64,000 nucleotides of DNA from CAITJF01 sp032654645 (GCA_032654645.1 JAULAW010000003.1:496001-560000), one strand, 5' to 3'; positions 33,899 to 43,181 are shown, numbered from the stretch's first letter. A program made the numbers and translations. The notes: generated by a model from the letters alone, not told the origin.

Positions 33899-35386
33899 TT
33901 ATTTTGCAGCCGCACAGTTGATCAGGTATTGCGCCAGCAACGGCACGGGGCGCCCGGTCGCGCCTTTTTCCTTGCCGGATTTCCATGCGGTGCCGGCGAT
34001 GTCCAGGTGCGCCCAGCGGTAATCCTTGGTGAAGCGTGACAGGAAGCAGGCCGCAGTGATCGTGCCGCCCGCCCGCCCGCCGATGTTCTGCATGTCGGCG
34101 AAGTTGCTGTCCAGCAGCGGTTGATAGTCCTCCCACAGCGGCAACTGCCAGGCACGGTCATAAGTCTGGTCGCCTGCCGCGAGCAACTCGCTGGCGAGCG
34201 ATTCCTGGTTGCTGAATAGCCCGCTGGCGACATGGCCCAGCGCGATGACACAGGCGCCGGTGAGGGTGGCGATATCCACTACCGTGTCCGGTTGAAATTT
34301 AGCCGTATAGGTCAGCGCATCGCACAGGATAAGGCGGCCTTCGGCATCGGTGTTGAGGATTTCGATGGTCTGCCCGGACATCGAAGTGACGATGTCGCCG
34401 GGCTTGGTGGCGCGCCCGCTGGGCAGGTTTTCGCAGGAGGGGATCACGCCGACCACATTCAGTTTCAGCCCCATCTCGGCAATAGCCTGCATCGTGCCGA
34501 GCACGCTGGCAGCCCCGCACATGTCGTATTTCATTTCGTCCATTTCGGCGCCCGGCTTGAGCGAGATGCCGCCGCTATCGAAGGTAATGCCCTTGCCGAC
34601 CAGGGCTATGGGTTTCTGTTTTTTATCCGCGCCGCAGTATTCCAGCGTGATGAGTTTGGCGGGCTGTTCGCTGCCGCGCGTGACGGAGAGCAACGATCCC
34701 ATGCCCAGTTTCTGCATGTGCTTTTCTTCCAGCACGGTGGTCTTGATGGTTTTGTGCGCCTTGGACAAGGCCAGAGCCTTGGCGGCAAGATAAGTCGGGG
34801 TGCAGATGTTGCCCGGCAGGTTCCCGAGATCCTTGGCCAGATTCATGCCCCGTGCAATCGCCGCTGCCTGGTCGAGAACGGCATTCAACCCGGCAGCGGG
34901 TTTGTCCGAAGTGGCGAAGGTGATGCTGTTCAAGGTTGCGGGTTTGGCAGGCTTGCTTTTCAGACTGTCAGCGCGGTAAGTGCTCTCGGCGGCGGCGAAC
35001 ACGGCCTGTTTGATAACCCAGGAAACATCTTTCCCGAATTCATCATCAATGGTAAACAGTACGGCATCTTTGACCGGTGTGGCATTCAACGCACTGAAAG
35101 TGGCACGCAGGATATCCACGATACTCTTGCTGTTCAATTCACTTGGCTTGCCCAGGCCGACCAGCAGCACACGTTCGGCAGTGATGCCGGGAATCTTTTG
35201 CAGCAGGAGTGTGGAGCTTGCCTTGCCGCTCATGTCGCCGCGCGCAATGATGTTGCTGAGCGAATGCTTCGCTGCTTTGTCCAGCGCTTGCGCCGCCCCT
35301 GAAAGTTTACCGCCCTCAAATACGCCAGCCACCACGCATCCGCTGCGCAGCTTTTCCGGGCTGCCTTGTTTTATGCTAAATTCCAC
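33899..35386 (-). CDS. pepA: Leucyl aminopeptidase PepA
   Basis: 495 residues, cytosolic M17 metallo-aminopeptidase. The N-terminal regulatory domain (1-170) is followed by the catalytic domain with VGKGITFDSGGISLKPG, DMCGAASVLG and NTDAEGRLIL, carrying the two-zinc ligands and the bicarbonate-site arginine. GTG 35386 has AAGGAG six bases upstream and starts at the family's usual FSIK segment. The gene is divergent from lptF, 45 bases away, the usual betaproteobacterial arrangement. In E. coli PepA also binds DNA; that is not implied here. Confidence 0.95.
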   Translation of the reverse strand: MEFSIKQGSPEKLRSGCVVAGVFEGGKLSGAAQALDKAAKHSLSNIIARGDMSGKASSTLLLQKIPGITAERVLLVGLGKPSELNSKSIVDILRATFSALNATPVKDAVLFTIDDEFGKDVSWVIKQAVFAAAESTYRADSLKSKPAKPATLNSITFATSDKPAAGLNAVLDQAAAIARGMNLAKDLGNLPGNICTPTYLAAKALALSKAHKTIKTTVLEEKHMQKLGMGSLLSVTRGSEQPAKLITLEYCGADKKQKPIALVGKGITFDSGGISLKPGAEMDEMKYDMCGAASVLGTMQAIAEMGLKLNVVGVIPSCENLPSGRATKPGDIVTSMSGQTIEILNTDAEGRLILCDALTYTAKFQPDTVVDIATLTGACVIALGHVASGLFSNQESLASELLAAGDQTYDRAWQLPLWEDYQPLLDSNFADMQNIGGRAGGTITAACFLSRFTKDYRWAHLDIAGTAWKSGKEKGATGRPVPLLAQYLINCAAAK

Positions 35387-35431
35387 TTGCTTCTCCTTAT
35401 AAATTTCCTTCAGTCCCAAATACTGCGCCAG

Positions 35432-36562
35432 ATGCCGGATTATCCGCAAACTTACAGGCAAAAGTCAAAGCCGCCGCGCACCGGCATCTTTCACCGTGCG
35501 CTGGTGCGCGAGTTTGCAGGCATGGGGGTGCCGATATTCGCTATCCTGCTCGGTATCGTAGTCCTCTCCCAGCTTATCCGTTTGCTGGGTGAGGCAGTCG
35601 GTGGCGCCTTGGCGGTGGAAGGCATCCTGGCGCTGATGGGTTTTTACGCCCTGAATTATCTGCCGGTGCTGCTTTCCATCAGCCTGTATATGTCGGTGTT
35701 GCTGACGTTGACGCGCAGTTACCGCGACAGCGAGATGGTGGTGTGGTTCTGTTCCGGCATAGGGTTGACGCGCTGGATACGCCCGGTTTTATGGTATGCG
35801 TTGCCGGTGGTGGGCTTGATTGCGCTGTTAAGCCTGGTGCTGTCGCCCTGGGCATTATCCAAGGCGGAGGAATTCAAGCACAGGCTGGATAACCGTGATG
35901 ATATTTCCGCAGCTATGCCGGGCGCATTCCGCGAATCCAAACATGATGGCCGCGTGTATTTTATCGAAAACTTGAAAGCAGGGGAAAAACGTGTCGGCAA
36001 AATCTTTGTGCAATCGGTGCAGCACGGCAGGATCGGTATCATGGTGGCCAAGCAGGGGTTGCAGGAAATCGCTGAGAATGGCGACCACTTTATTGTGTTG
36101 TTGAACGGCACGCGTTATGAGGGCACACCCGGCCAATATGATTTCAGGGTAGTCGAGTTCGAGCGTTATGCCATGCGCATTGAGGCGGTGGAAGCCAAAC
36201 AAGTGGTGGCACGGCAGCAATCTCTATCGACTCTGCATCTGTTGCAAAACCGCAATAGTTGGAATATGGCTGAGCTGGAGTGGCGGCTGGGGCTGCCGCT
36301 CAGCGCTTTGATCCTGACACTGCTGGCAATTCCGCTGAGTTTTGTCAACCCGCGTGCCGGGCGCTCACTTAATCTTGTTATGGCGCTGGTGATTTATATG
36401 TTTTACAACAACATGATCAGCGTGACCAATGCGTGGGTGGGGCAAGGCAAGATTGGCCCGGTTATGGGGTTGGCCGGCATCCACGCGCTGATGTTTGCGC
36501 TGATGGCATGGTTGTTCTATCGCAGGCTATCGGTGTTTTCCTTGCGGCGGCTGGTGCGATGA
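35432..36562 (+). CDS. lptF: LPS export permease LptF
   Basis: 376 residues. YjgP/YjgQ family with N-terminal FHRALVREFAGMGVPIFAILLGIVVLSQLIRLLGEAVGG and two helices, a periplasmic jellyroll-like domain in the middle, and three C-terminal helices (WNMAELEWRLGLPLSALILTLLAIPLSFVNPRAG). With LptG and LptB it forms the inner-membrane ABC pump that pulls LPS out of the membrane. It overlaps lptG by ATGA (36559-36562), so the two are translationally coupled. Confidence 0.93.
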   Translation: MPDYPQTYRQKSKPPRTGIFHRALVREFAGMGVPIFAILLGIVVLSQLIRLLGEAVGGALAVEGILALMGFYALNYLPVLLSISLYMSVLLTLTRSYRDSEMVVWFCSGIGLTRWIRPVLWYALPVVGLIALLSLVLSPWALSKAEEFKHRLDNRDDISAAMPGAFRESKHDGRVYFIENLKAGEKRVGKIFVQSVQHGRIGIMVAKQGLQEIAENGDHFIVLLNGTRYEGTPGQYDFRVVEFERYAMRIEAVEAKQVVARQQSLSTLHLLQNRNSWNMAELEWRLGLPLSALILTLLAIPLSFVNPRAGRSLNLVMALVIYMFYNNMISVTNAWVGQGKIGPVMGLAGIHALMFALMAWLFYRRLSVFSLRRLVR

Positions 36563-37635
36563 AGCTGCTGACCCGTTACTTGGCACGCGAGATTTATGCC
36601 AGCATTGCGCTGGTATTCTCGGCTCTGCTGGCACTGTTCTCCTTTCTCGATCTGATCCATGAGTTGAGTGTGATGGGCCACGGTGATTATCACCTGGGCT
36701 ATGTATTGCTGTTTGTATTTTTGACCGTACCCAGCCATATCTATGAACTGTTTCCAGTGGCGATCTTGATCGGCACCATTTTTGCGCTGGTGCAAATGGC
36801 GGCGAATTCCGAGTTGGTTATGTATCGTTCTTCCGGCGCCTCATTGCAGCAAATGGTGGGCGCTTTATTCAAGATAGGCCTGCCTTTGGTGCTGTTGAGT
36901 TACCTGTGCGGCGAGTTGATTGCGCCGCCCAGCGAGCGACTGGCGCAGAGCCTGCGACTCAAGGCGCAGAATGCCGAGGTGTCGCTGAAAGAATTTCGCT
37001 CCGGGGTGTGGGTAAAGGACGAGAACAATTTTGTGAATGTGAAGAATGTGCTGCCGGATACTTCGCTGCTGAATATCAGTATCTACGAATTTGACGACAG
37101 TTTCCATCTGCGGGCCATTACTGCGGCAAAACGTGCGAACTTTGTGGAGCAGAACCGCTGGCAACTGGAAGAGGTGACGCAGACGCACTTCAACATGCAG
37201 GGCACGACAGTAAGCAACCTGGCGCATCTGGAATGGCGCTCGGTGCTTAACCCGGACATTCTGAGTGTGCTGCTGGTGGTGCCGGAGCAAATGTCGGCGT
37301 GGAATCTTTATCAGTACACCCAGCATCTGCGCGACAACCACCAGAAAACGGCACGCTTCGAAATTGCCATGTGGAACAAGCTGATATACCCGTTTGCGGT
37401 GCTGGTAATGATGTTGCTGGCCCTGCCGTTTGCCGCGCATCACCGGCGTGAAGGCGGTATCAGCGCCAAGATATTTGGTGGCATCGTGCTGGGGCTGGTT
37501 TTTCATTTTGTTGGCCGGTTATTCGCCAGTTTGGGTGCGCTAAATGAGTGGCAACCCTTACTGAGCGCTATCGCGATGCCTATGCTGTTTTTGCTGCTGG
37601 CAGGAATGACGCTGTGGTGGACAGAGCGGCGCTGA
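36559..37635 (+). CDS. lptG: LPS export permease LptG
   Basis: 358 residues. Starts MKLLTRYLAREIYASIALVFSALLALFSFLDLIHEL, with six hydrophobic helices and the LptG pattern EFRSGVWVKDENNFVNVKNV and NKLIYPFAVLVMMLLALPFA. It pairs with LptF. ATG 36559 is fixed by the ATGA overlap with lptF; a longer frame upstream is inside lptF. A small hairpin (atgcggc / gccgcat, 37644-37660) follows the stop. Confidence 0.93.
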   Translation: MKLLTRYLAREIYASIALVFSALLALFSFLDLIHELSVMGHGDYHLGYVLLFVFLTVPSHIYELFPVAILIGTIFALVQMAANSELVMYRSSGASLQQMVGALFKIGLPLVLLSYLCGELIAPPSERLAQSLRLKAQNAEVSLKEFRSGVWVKDENNFVNVKNVLPDTSLLNISIYEFDDSFHLRAITAAKRANFVEQNRWQLEEVTQTHFNMQGTTVSNLAHLEWRSVLNPDILSVLLVVPEQMSAWNLYQYTQHLRDNHQKTARFEIAMWNKLIYPFAVLVMMLLALPFAAHHRREGGISAKIFGGIVLGLVFHFVGRLFASLGALNEWQPLLSAIAMPMLFLLLAGMTLWWTERR

Positions 37636-37811
37636 CCATTTTCATGCGGCTATGCCGCATAGAAAATTGCGCACCTTTGGTGCTGAAGTGGGATGGGCAG
37701 CCTGTCCGGATCAACTCGCACAACTCCACATCCGACTTGCCGGTTAGCAGAGCCGCCAATCTTATGGTGTCCCTTTGTTGTTAAACGACCATCTCTGGAA
37801 GAACACTTGGG

Positions 37812-38225
37812 CTAAGGCGCCGGCTTGACGGGCGGGACGCCGCTTGCGGCCGCTTTGCTGGCTTCCTGCTCTCGCACCATTTGTTTGACCTGTTCGCGGT
37901 GTTCCGTGGGCACTTTGCTGAAGGCGCTGAATTTTTCTCTGGCGCGTTTACGCTGTTCCGGGGTCAGTTTGCTCCATTTTTCAAGCCTGTTTTGAAATCG
38001 CTGTTTTTGCTCCGGCGTGAGTTTCGGATAGCGCTTGGTGGCATTCAACAGATTTTTTTGTAATTTTGTGGATAGTGAATCCCATTGAGTGGACAGGGGT
38101 TGCAAAGCTTCTTGCTGCATGGGGGTAAGTTGAGCCCACGATTTAAAGGGGGCTGCTACAGCCAAGTTTGCCTGTAGCAGAAGGGTAATACAAATCGCCA
38201 GAGCTGAAAAAAGAATCCTCATCAT
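37812..38225 (-). CDS. DUF3106 periplasmic protein
   Basis: 137 residues with a signal peptide (about 1-25) and then repeated helix motifs with LTPEQ(K/R) and the pairs WxxLTPxQQEALxPL and RxxFQNRLEKWSKLTPEQRKRAREKF typical of DUF3106. Members are periplasmic and occur with the sigma-factor trio. A proline-rich tail (GVPPVKPAP) ends it. The ribosome site is weak. It lies downstream of DUF3619 with 6 bases between, in one operon. Confidence 0.85.
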   Translation of the reverse strand: MMRILFSALAICITLLLQANLAVAAPFKSWAQLTPMQQEALQPLSTQWDSLSTKLQKNLLNATKRYPKLTPEQKQRFQNRLEKWSKLTPEQRKRAREKFSAFSKVPTEHREQVKQMVREQEASKAAASGVPPVKPAP

Positions 38226-38231
38226 TCGTGG

Positions 38232-38567
38232 TTAGTCCACATACATCTCGATCGGGAGATCATCAGTCAGGATGGCAATATCCACGTCGCTGACATCATG
38301 GTCGGTTGCTTGGTGCCAGTAGGCAGTACCACTGAACAGAAGGGCAATGAGTAGCACAACGATAGCCCCGTAATAGGATTTGTGATGCGAACCGGCAACG
38401 TGCCAATTCCCCGCCCAGGCAAAAACAGGGGCAGCGCTGCGTGCGTCATAGCGCGCCAATGCCTGTACACGCACATCGCGCAGCCGGGCCAGCGTCGGCT
38501 GGTCGAGCCGGCCCAGTGAGCGGTTGAGCAGTTGCTTGACCTGCTCGGGGTATAATTTTTGGTTCAT
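38232..38567 (-). CDS. DUF3619 membrane protein
   Basis: 111 residues; N-terminal part LYPEQVKQLLNRSLGRLDQPTLARLRDVRVQAL is cytoplasmic and basic, then a single membrane helix (YYGAIVVLLIALLFSGTAYW) and a short acidic tail (DVDIAILTDDLPIEMYVD). The order sigma factor - DUF3619 - DUF3106 is conserved in betaproteobacteria and resembles a sigma/anti-sigma layout, but that role is inferred. ATG 38567 has AAGGAG ten bases upstream and follows the sigma stop at once. Confidence 0.85.
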   Translation of the reverse strand: MNQKLYPEQVKQLLNRSLGRLDQPTLARLRDVRVQALARYDARSAAPVFAWAGNWHVAGSHHKSYYGAIVVLLIALLFSGTAYWHQATDHDVSDVDIAILTDDLPIEMYVD

Positions 38568-38569
38568 GA

Positions 38570-39133
38570 TCAGTTGACTCCTTTCGCCTTCAATGCGGCT
38601 GCGAGCGCGTGGGTGGCGCGGGAGCAGTGTTGTTTGACACTGCCTTCGGAACAACCCATGGCCGTCGCAGTTTCCGCAGTATCCATATCTTCCCAGTAAC
38701 GCAACAGGAAGGCTTCGCGTTGACGTGCAGGCAGGTTCATTAATGCTTCTTCAATCAAAGCAATTAGTTGCGATTGTCCCAAGGAGGCGTCCGGGGCAAG
38801 CGCCTGGCTATTGTTATCTTTGTCTTGCAGTGTGTCCAGCGGATCTTGGTCGGACTCCTCGTGTTGCGGAACCAGCGAGGACATCAGCGTGGTCCACATC
38901 GAGCGCACTTTCTGCCTGCGATAATGGTCGCGGATGGTGTTCTGCAGGATGCGCTGGAACAGCAAGGGCAGTTCCTCTGGCGGTTTCGCAGCATATTTGT
39001 CAACGAGCTTAAGCATGGCGTCCTGCACGATATCCAGCGCCATGTGTTCGTCCCGTACCGCGAACAGCGCGTGTTTGTAGGCGCGGCGCTCGGTCTCGGC
39101 GAGAAATCGGGAAATTTCGTCGTGGCTGGCCAG
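38570..39133 (-). CDS. Sigma-70 family RNA polymerase sigma factor, CTG start
   Basis: 187 residues if begun at CTG 39133, where the frame lines up with the usual family start (LASHDEISRFLAETERRAYKHALFAVRDEHMALDIVQDAM). Region 2 has ALDIVQDAMLKLVDKY and QNTIRDHYRRQKVR; region 4 has LPARQREAFLLRYWEDMDTAETATAMGCSEGSVKQHCSRA, a helix-turn-helix for -35 binding. There is an in-frame TAA at 39140-39142 and no ATG, GTG or TTG before Met39043, which would remove part of region 2. So it starts at CTG or has lost its ATG. The rve-type IS lies about 70 bases upstream and could affect the promoter. Confidence 0.85.
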   Translation of the reverse strand: MASHDEISRFLAETERRAYKHALFAVRDEHMALDIVQDAMLKLVDKYAAKPPEELPLLFQRILQNTIRDHYRRQKVRSMWTTLMSSLVPQHEESDQDPLDTLQDKDNNSQALAPDASLGQSQLIALIEEALMNLPARQREAFLLRYWEDMDTAETATAMGCSEGSVKQHCSRATHALAAALKAKGVN

Positions 39134-39211
39134 TTTGAATTACTCTGTATTGATGAGCGTCGAATACTATCAAATTACGGCACACATGGTGTGGTCAGAG
39201 CCTTATCCAAT

Positions 39212-40745
39212 GTGGTATGAGCCTGAAGGAGGGCTGTATTTCCAACGAGGAATGAGCCTGAAGCGAAGAATCTGAGGTCGATTGAAGGAGTGGGTTGATC
39301 ATTGCAAGGATGATGATCAACATGAACGAAACACGGCTTTGCACGATAGAACAGATTGAGCAATTTCTTGGTGGCTGCCTCCAGATTGAATTCACCAAGT
39401 CTGGTGACGACAGCGAACGCTATGAGCACATCAGTCGCGTGCTCAAACGCTTTGACTATCCCAAGCAGGGCAAGCGAGAGAAAGGTGTGCTGCTGAAGTA
39501 CCTGCAAGTCACCAGCGGCTACAGCCGCGCGCAGGTCACACGCCTGGTCACGCAGTGGTTCACAAACCGCTTGGCTACCGTACCCCTGTCCAAACGCTAC
39601 CGTGCGCCTGCTGCCCCTTTTGCGCGCAAATACACGGCTATCGATATCGCGCTTCTCGCAGAGATGGACAAGGCCAATGAGGACGTGTGTGGCCCGGCCA
39701 TTGCGCACCTCTTGCAGCGCGCTTACAGCGTCTATGGTGACGCGCGCTATGAGCGGGTGTCCGGCCTGTCGGTTTCGCACCTGTACAACCTGCGCAAAAG
39801 CTCGGGCTATCAAGCCTTGCGGGTGGTTTTCACCAAGACTAATCCGGTGTGCAATCACATCGGGGTACGCAAAGTACCACGCCCCAAAGGGCGGGTTGGG
39901 TTTGTGCGCATCGACACCGTCCACCAAGGCGATCTTGACGGCATCAAAGGCGTGTATCACATCACCTGCGTTGACGAGGTCAGCCAGTGGCAGGTCGAGG
40001 CGTGCGTGCAGGGTATTAGCGAGGCATTTTTGTTGCCCGTGCTGGAGTTGGTGATCGAACAGTTCCCGTTTGTAATTATGGGGTTTCACTCGGACAACGG
40101 CTCCGAGTACATCAATGGCCCGGTGGCTGCGATCCTTGAGAAGCTGCGCATCGAGCAAACCAAATCTCGCTCGCGCCACAGCAACGATAACGCGCTGGCC
40201 GAGAGCAAGAATGCCAGTGTGGTGCGCAAGCACATGGGCTTCGAACATATCCCCCAGAAGTACGCCAAACCCATCAATGAGTTCTATCAGGAAACGTTCA
40301 ATCCGTGGCTCAACTTTCACCGCCCGTGCATGTTTGCAACCGAGATCATTAGCCCCAAGGGCAAGATCGTCAAACGCTATAAAGACGAGGATGTGAAGAC
40401 TCCGCTGGAATGCTTGGTGCTGTTGAGTGTGAAGGGTTTAGTCACGCTCAAAGAGGGCATCACTCTGGACGCATTGCAGGCGCAGGCGAAGTCCGAAACA
40501 GACTTGGCAGCAGCACAGGAAATGCAGCGCGCCAAGAGTGATTTATTTGCAAGTTTTCAAAAACAAAAACGCCGGGCATAACCGATCGGAAAACAACACC
40601 GGAAAAGCACCAATTCTTGAGACTAAAATCATTAGAAAATAAACTCAAAACCGACTGGCAAAAATCCATTAAACTTAACTTTTAAACCCGACCAACCCGC
40701 ACAAACAAATCACCCAGATCGTCGCCGCTTCAGGCTCATACCTGA
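39212..40745 (+). mobile_element. rve-type insertion sequence
   Basis: Ends are inverse copies: ggtatgagcctgaag (about 39214-39228) and cttcaggctcatacc (40728-40742). A second aatgagcctgaagcg lies inside the left end (39250). One transposase gene fills the inside. The target duplication is not clear, so the limits may be off by a few bases. It separates the sigma factor from ilvB, which normally face each other across a short gap. Confidence 0.75.
39310..40581 (+). CDS. Integrase-core (rve) transposase
   Basis: 423 residues. An N-terminal helix-turn-helix region (YSRAQVTRLVTQWF) is followed by an integrase-core domain with the DDE triad: Asp in VRIDTVHQGD, Asp in GFHSDNGSEYING, and Glu in NALAESKNASVVRKHMG. 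The spacing fits IS481-like or related rve transposases. The C-terminal part is rich in Q, A and K. Start is probably ATG 39310, with ATG 39322 the alternative that has AAGGAT upstream. The frame is intact. Confidence 0.85.
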   Translation: MMINMNETRLCTIEQIEQFLGGCLQIEFTKSGDDSERYEHISRVLKRFDYPKQGKREKGVLLKYLQVTSGYSRAQVTRLVTQWFTNRLATVPLSKRYRAPAAPFARKYTAIDIALLAEMDKANEDVCGPAIAHLLQRAYSVYGDARYERVSGLSVSHLYNLRKSSGYQALRVVFTKTNPVCNHIGVRKVPRPKGRVGFVRIDTVHQGDLDGIKGVYHITCVDEVSQWQVEACVQGISEAFLLPVLELVIEQFPFVIMGFHSDNGSEYINGPVAAILEKLRIEQTKSRSRHSNDNALAESKNASVVRKHMGFEHIPQKYAKPINEFYQETFNPWLNFHRPCMFATEIISPKGKIVKRYKDEDVKTPLECLVLLSVKGLVTLKEGITLDALQAQAKSETDLAAAQEMQRAKSDLFASFQKQKRRA

Positions 40746-40817
40746 ATTGGAAAATACTGTCAGGCAATTCCGGCTGGCTTTGGGATGCTTTGTGATCGCT
40801 TCTGGGGGTTGACCAAA

Positions 40818-40874
40818 ATGCGTCTAACCATTATCTTGCGCGGTTCTTCATTATTGTTTGCCAAGGTAGTCTGA
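40818..40874 (+). CDS. Possible branched-chain-rich leader peptide of ilvB
   Basis: An 18-codon frame, MRLTIILRGSSLLFAKVV, ending in TGA two bases before the ilvB ATG. Eight of 18 residues are Leu, Ile or Val. A GGGGGT site lies about ten bases upstream. The ilvB ribosome site (caagg) is inside this frame, so its translation could control access to ilvB. No terminator hairpin was seen, so classical attenuation is not supported. Function is inferred. Confidence 0.45.
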   Translation: MRLTIILRGSSLLFAKVV

Positions 40875-40876
40875 AT

Positions 40877-42583
40877 ATGGAACTGACGGGGGCGGAAATA
40901 GCCATCAGGTGTTTGCAGGAGGAGGGGGTCGAATACGTATTCGGTTACCCGGGCGGTGCCGTCCTGTTTATTTATGACGCGCTGTTCAATCAGGACAAGA
41001 TCAAACATGTCCTAGTCCGCCATGAACAGGCCGCAGTGCATGCAGCCGATGGCTATGCGCGTTCTACGGATCGGGTGGGTGTTGCTTTGGTCACCTCGGG
41101 CCCGGGTGTAACCAATGCGGTCACCGGCATAGCGACTGCCTACCTGGATTCCATCCCGATGGTGATTATCAGCGGCCAGGTTCCGACACGCGCCATCGGT
41201 GAAGACGCATTTCAGGAGGTGGATGCCGTAGGTATTACCCGGCCATGCGTGAAACATAATTTCCTGGTAAAGGACGTCAAGGAAATCGCGAATACCATCA
41301 AGAAAGCTTTTTATCTTGCCAGGAGCGGACGTCCCGGACCCGTGCTGGTGGATATACCGAAGGACGTTTCGAACCAGAAAGCAGAATTTCATTATCCGTC
41401 TTCAGTGAGCGTCCGCTCCTACCATCCGGCGCAGCATGGCGAAGTGGGCCAGATCAAACAAGCCGCGCAACTGTTGCTGGGAGCCAAACGGCCCATGGTT
41501 TACGCCGGTGGCGGGGTGATCCTGTCCGATGCCTCCAAGCAATTGACTGAACTGGTGCGCATGCTGGGCTTTCCCTGCACCAACACCCTGATGGGTTTGG
41601 GTGGTTATCCTGCGACGGACAAACAGTTTCTCGGCATGTTGGGCATGCACGGCACGCTGGAAGCCAATATGGCGATGCAGCATTGCGATGTGCTGCTGGC
41701 CGTGGGCGCGCGTTTCGATGACCGCGTGATCGGCAACGTGGAGCACTTCAACCGGGAAAAACGCAAGATTATTCACGTCGACATTGATCCCTCCTCCATT
41801 TCCAAGCGGGTGAAGGTGGATGTGCCGATTGTCGGTGACGTGGCGCATGTGCTGGGCGACCTGCTGGCAGTGTTGCATGGCAGCAAGCAAAAACCCGAGC
41901 AGCAGGCACTCGCGGCGTGGTGGGCGCAGATCGAGGGATGGCGCGGCAAGCGTTGCTTGGGCTATAAAAATTCGGATGAAATCATCAAGCCGCAATTCGT
42001 GATCGAAAAGCTGTATGAGGTCACCCGTGGCGAAGCCTTCATCACCTCCGATGTCGGGCAGCACCAGATGTGGACGGCGCAATATTACAAATTCGACCAA
42101 CCGCGCCGCTGGATCAATTCCGGCGGCTTGGGCACCATGGGCTTCGGCATGCCTGCCGCGATGGGCGTGCAGATGGCTCACCCCGATGCGACCGTCGCTT
42201 GTGTGACCGGCGAGGGCAGCATCCAGATGAACATCCAGGAGTTGTCTACCTGCAAGCAGTTCCGGCTGCCGCTCAAGGTCATCGTGTTGAACAATCGTTA
42301 CCTGGGCATGGTGCGGCAGTGGCAGGAGTTCTTCCACGGCAACCGCTATTCCGAATCCTATATGGATGCGCTACCCGACTTCGTGAAGCTGGCGGAAGCC
42401 TACGGCCACGTCGGCATGCGCATCGATAAACCTTCCGATGTGGAACCGGCGATGAAGGAAGCGTTTGCGCGCAAGCATGACCTGGTGTTCATGGATATCA
42501 GGACCGACCAGACGGAAAACGTGTTTCCCATGGTGCCAGGCGGCAAGGGCTTATCCGAAGTGATACTGGCGGAGGAGCTATAA
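40877..42583 (+). CDS. ilvB: Acetolactate synthase, large subunit
   Basis: 568 residues, TPP-, FAD- and Mg-dependent; condenses pyruvate to acetolactate, or with 2-oxobutyrate, in valine, leucine and isoleucine synthesis. Seen: the catalytic Glu in VRHEQAAVHAADGYAR, the FAD-binding middle domain (MLGMHGTLEANMAMQHCDVLLAVGARFDDRV), and the TPP motif GEGSIQMNIQELST...NN near the C-terminus. Its stop overlaps the ilvN start by one base. It may also be called ilvI. Confidence 0.96.
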   Translation: MELTGAEIAIRCLQEEGVEYVFGYPGGAVLFIYDALFNQDKIKHVLVRHEQAAVHAADGYARSTDRVGVALVTSGPGVTNAVTGIATAYLDSIPMVIISGQVPTRAIGEDAFQEVDAVGITRPCVKHNFLVKDVKEIANTIKKAFYLARSGRPGPVLVDIPKDVSNQKAEFHYPSSVSVRSYHPAQHGEVGQIKQAAQLLLGAKRPMVYAGGGVILSDASKQLTELVRMLGFPCTNTLMGLGGYPATDKQFLGMLGMHGTLEANMAMQHCDVLLAVGARFDDRVIGNVEHFNREKRKIIHVDIDPSSISKRVKVDVPIVGDVAHVLGDLLAVLHGSKQKPEQQALAAWWAQIEGWRGKRCLGYKNSDEIIKPQFVIEKLYEVTRGEAFITSDVGQHQMWTAQYYKFDQPRRWINSGGLGTMGFGMPAAMGVQMAHPDATVACVTGEGSIQMNIQELSTCKQFRLPLKVIVLNNRYLGMVRQWQEFFHGNRYSESYMDALPDFVKLAEAYGHVGMRIDKPSDVEPAMKEAFARKHDLVFMDIRTDQTENVFPMVPGGKGLSEVILAEEL

Positions 42584-43074
42584 TGCGGCACATTATCTCC
42601 CTGCTGATGGAAAACGAAGCGGGCGCGTTGTCGCGTGTCGCCGGGCTATTCTCGGCGCGCGGCTACAACATCGAATCGCTCACCGTGGCGCCCACCGAAG
42701 ATGCCACCTTGTCGCGCATGACCATCGTGACCAGCGGTTCGGACGACGTGATCGAACAGATCAACAAGCAGCTCAACAAGCTGATTGAGGTGGTCGCGGT
42801 GATGGACTTGAGCGAAGGCGAACATATCGAGCGCGAGTTGATGCTGGTAAAAGTGCGTGCGGTGGGCGAGGTGCGCGAGGAAATGGCGCGCATGACCGAT
42901 ATTTTCCACGGACGCATCATAGACGTCACCGACAAGACCTACACCATCGAGCTGACCGACACCGTCTCCGGGCTGGACAGCTTCCTGCAAGCCATAGACC
43001 GCAGCCTGATACTGGAAACCGTGCGCACCGGCGCATCCGGCATAGGACGCGGTGACCGCATTTTGAAGCTGTAG
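42583..43074 (+). CDS. ilvN: Acetolactate synthase, small regulatory subunit
   Basis: 163 residues with an N-terminal ACT domain (HIISLLMENEAGALSRVAGLFSARGYNIESLTVAPTEDATLSRMTIV) for valine feedback, and a conserved C-terminal domain (GRIIDVTDKTYTIELTDTVSGLDSFLQAI). It starts on the last base of the ilvB stop, so translation is coupled. It may also be called ilvH. Confidence 0.96.
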   Translation: MRHIISLLMENEAGALSRVAGLFSARGYNIESLTVAPTEDATLSRMTIVTSGSDDVIEQINKQLNKLIEVVAVMDLSEGEHIERELMLVKVRAVGEVREEMARMTDIFHGRIIDVTDKTYTIELTDTVSGLDSFLQAIDRSLILETVRTGASGIGRGDRILKL

Positions 43075-43143
43075 GGTGGGCACGTTTTTGTGCCCACGCG
43101 TTCCCCCGCGTGGGCAAACGATGAAACCGTTTGCCCACCCTAC
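43071..43143. repeat. Palindromic repeat between ilvN and ilvC
   Basis: Outer arms gtagggtgggcac / gtttgcccaccctac and inner arms gtgcccacgcg / cgcgtgggcaaac give a cruciform-like structure. It begins over the ilvN stop codon. The same kind of word (gtagggtggg) occurs after rpmA. It could set relative ilvN/ilvC expression. Confidence 0.75.
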
Positions 43144-43181
43144 AGAAACTAAGAATATTTTATTTAACGAAGAGGCCAACA

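Noticed and set aside
34232..35302. 356-codon plus-strand open frame opposite pepA
   Set aside because: Antisense shadow of pepA.
37644..37660. Hairpin atgcggc/gccgcat after lptG as a terminator
   Set aside because: No T-run follows; kept only as a remark with lptG.
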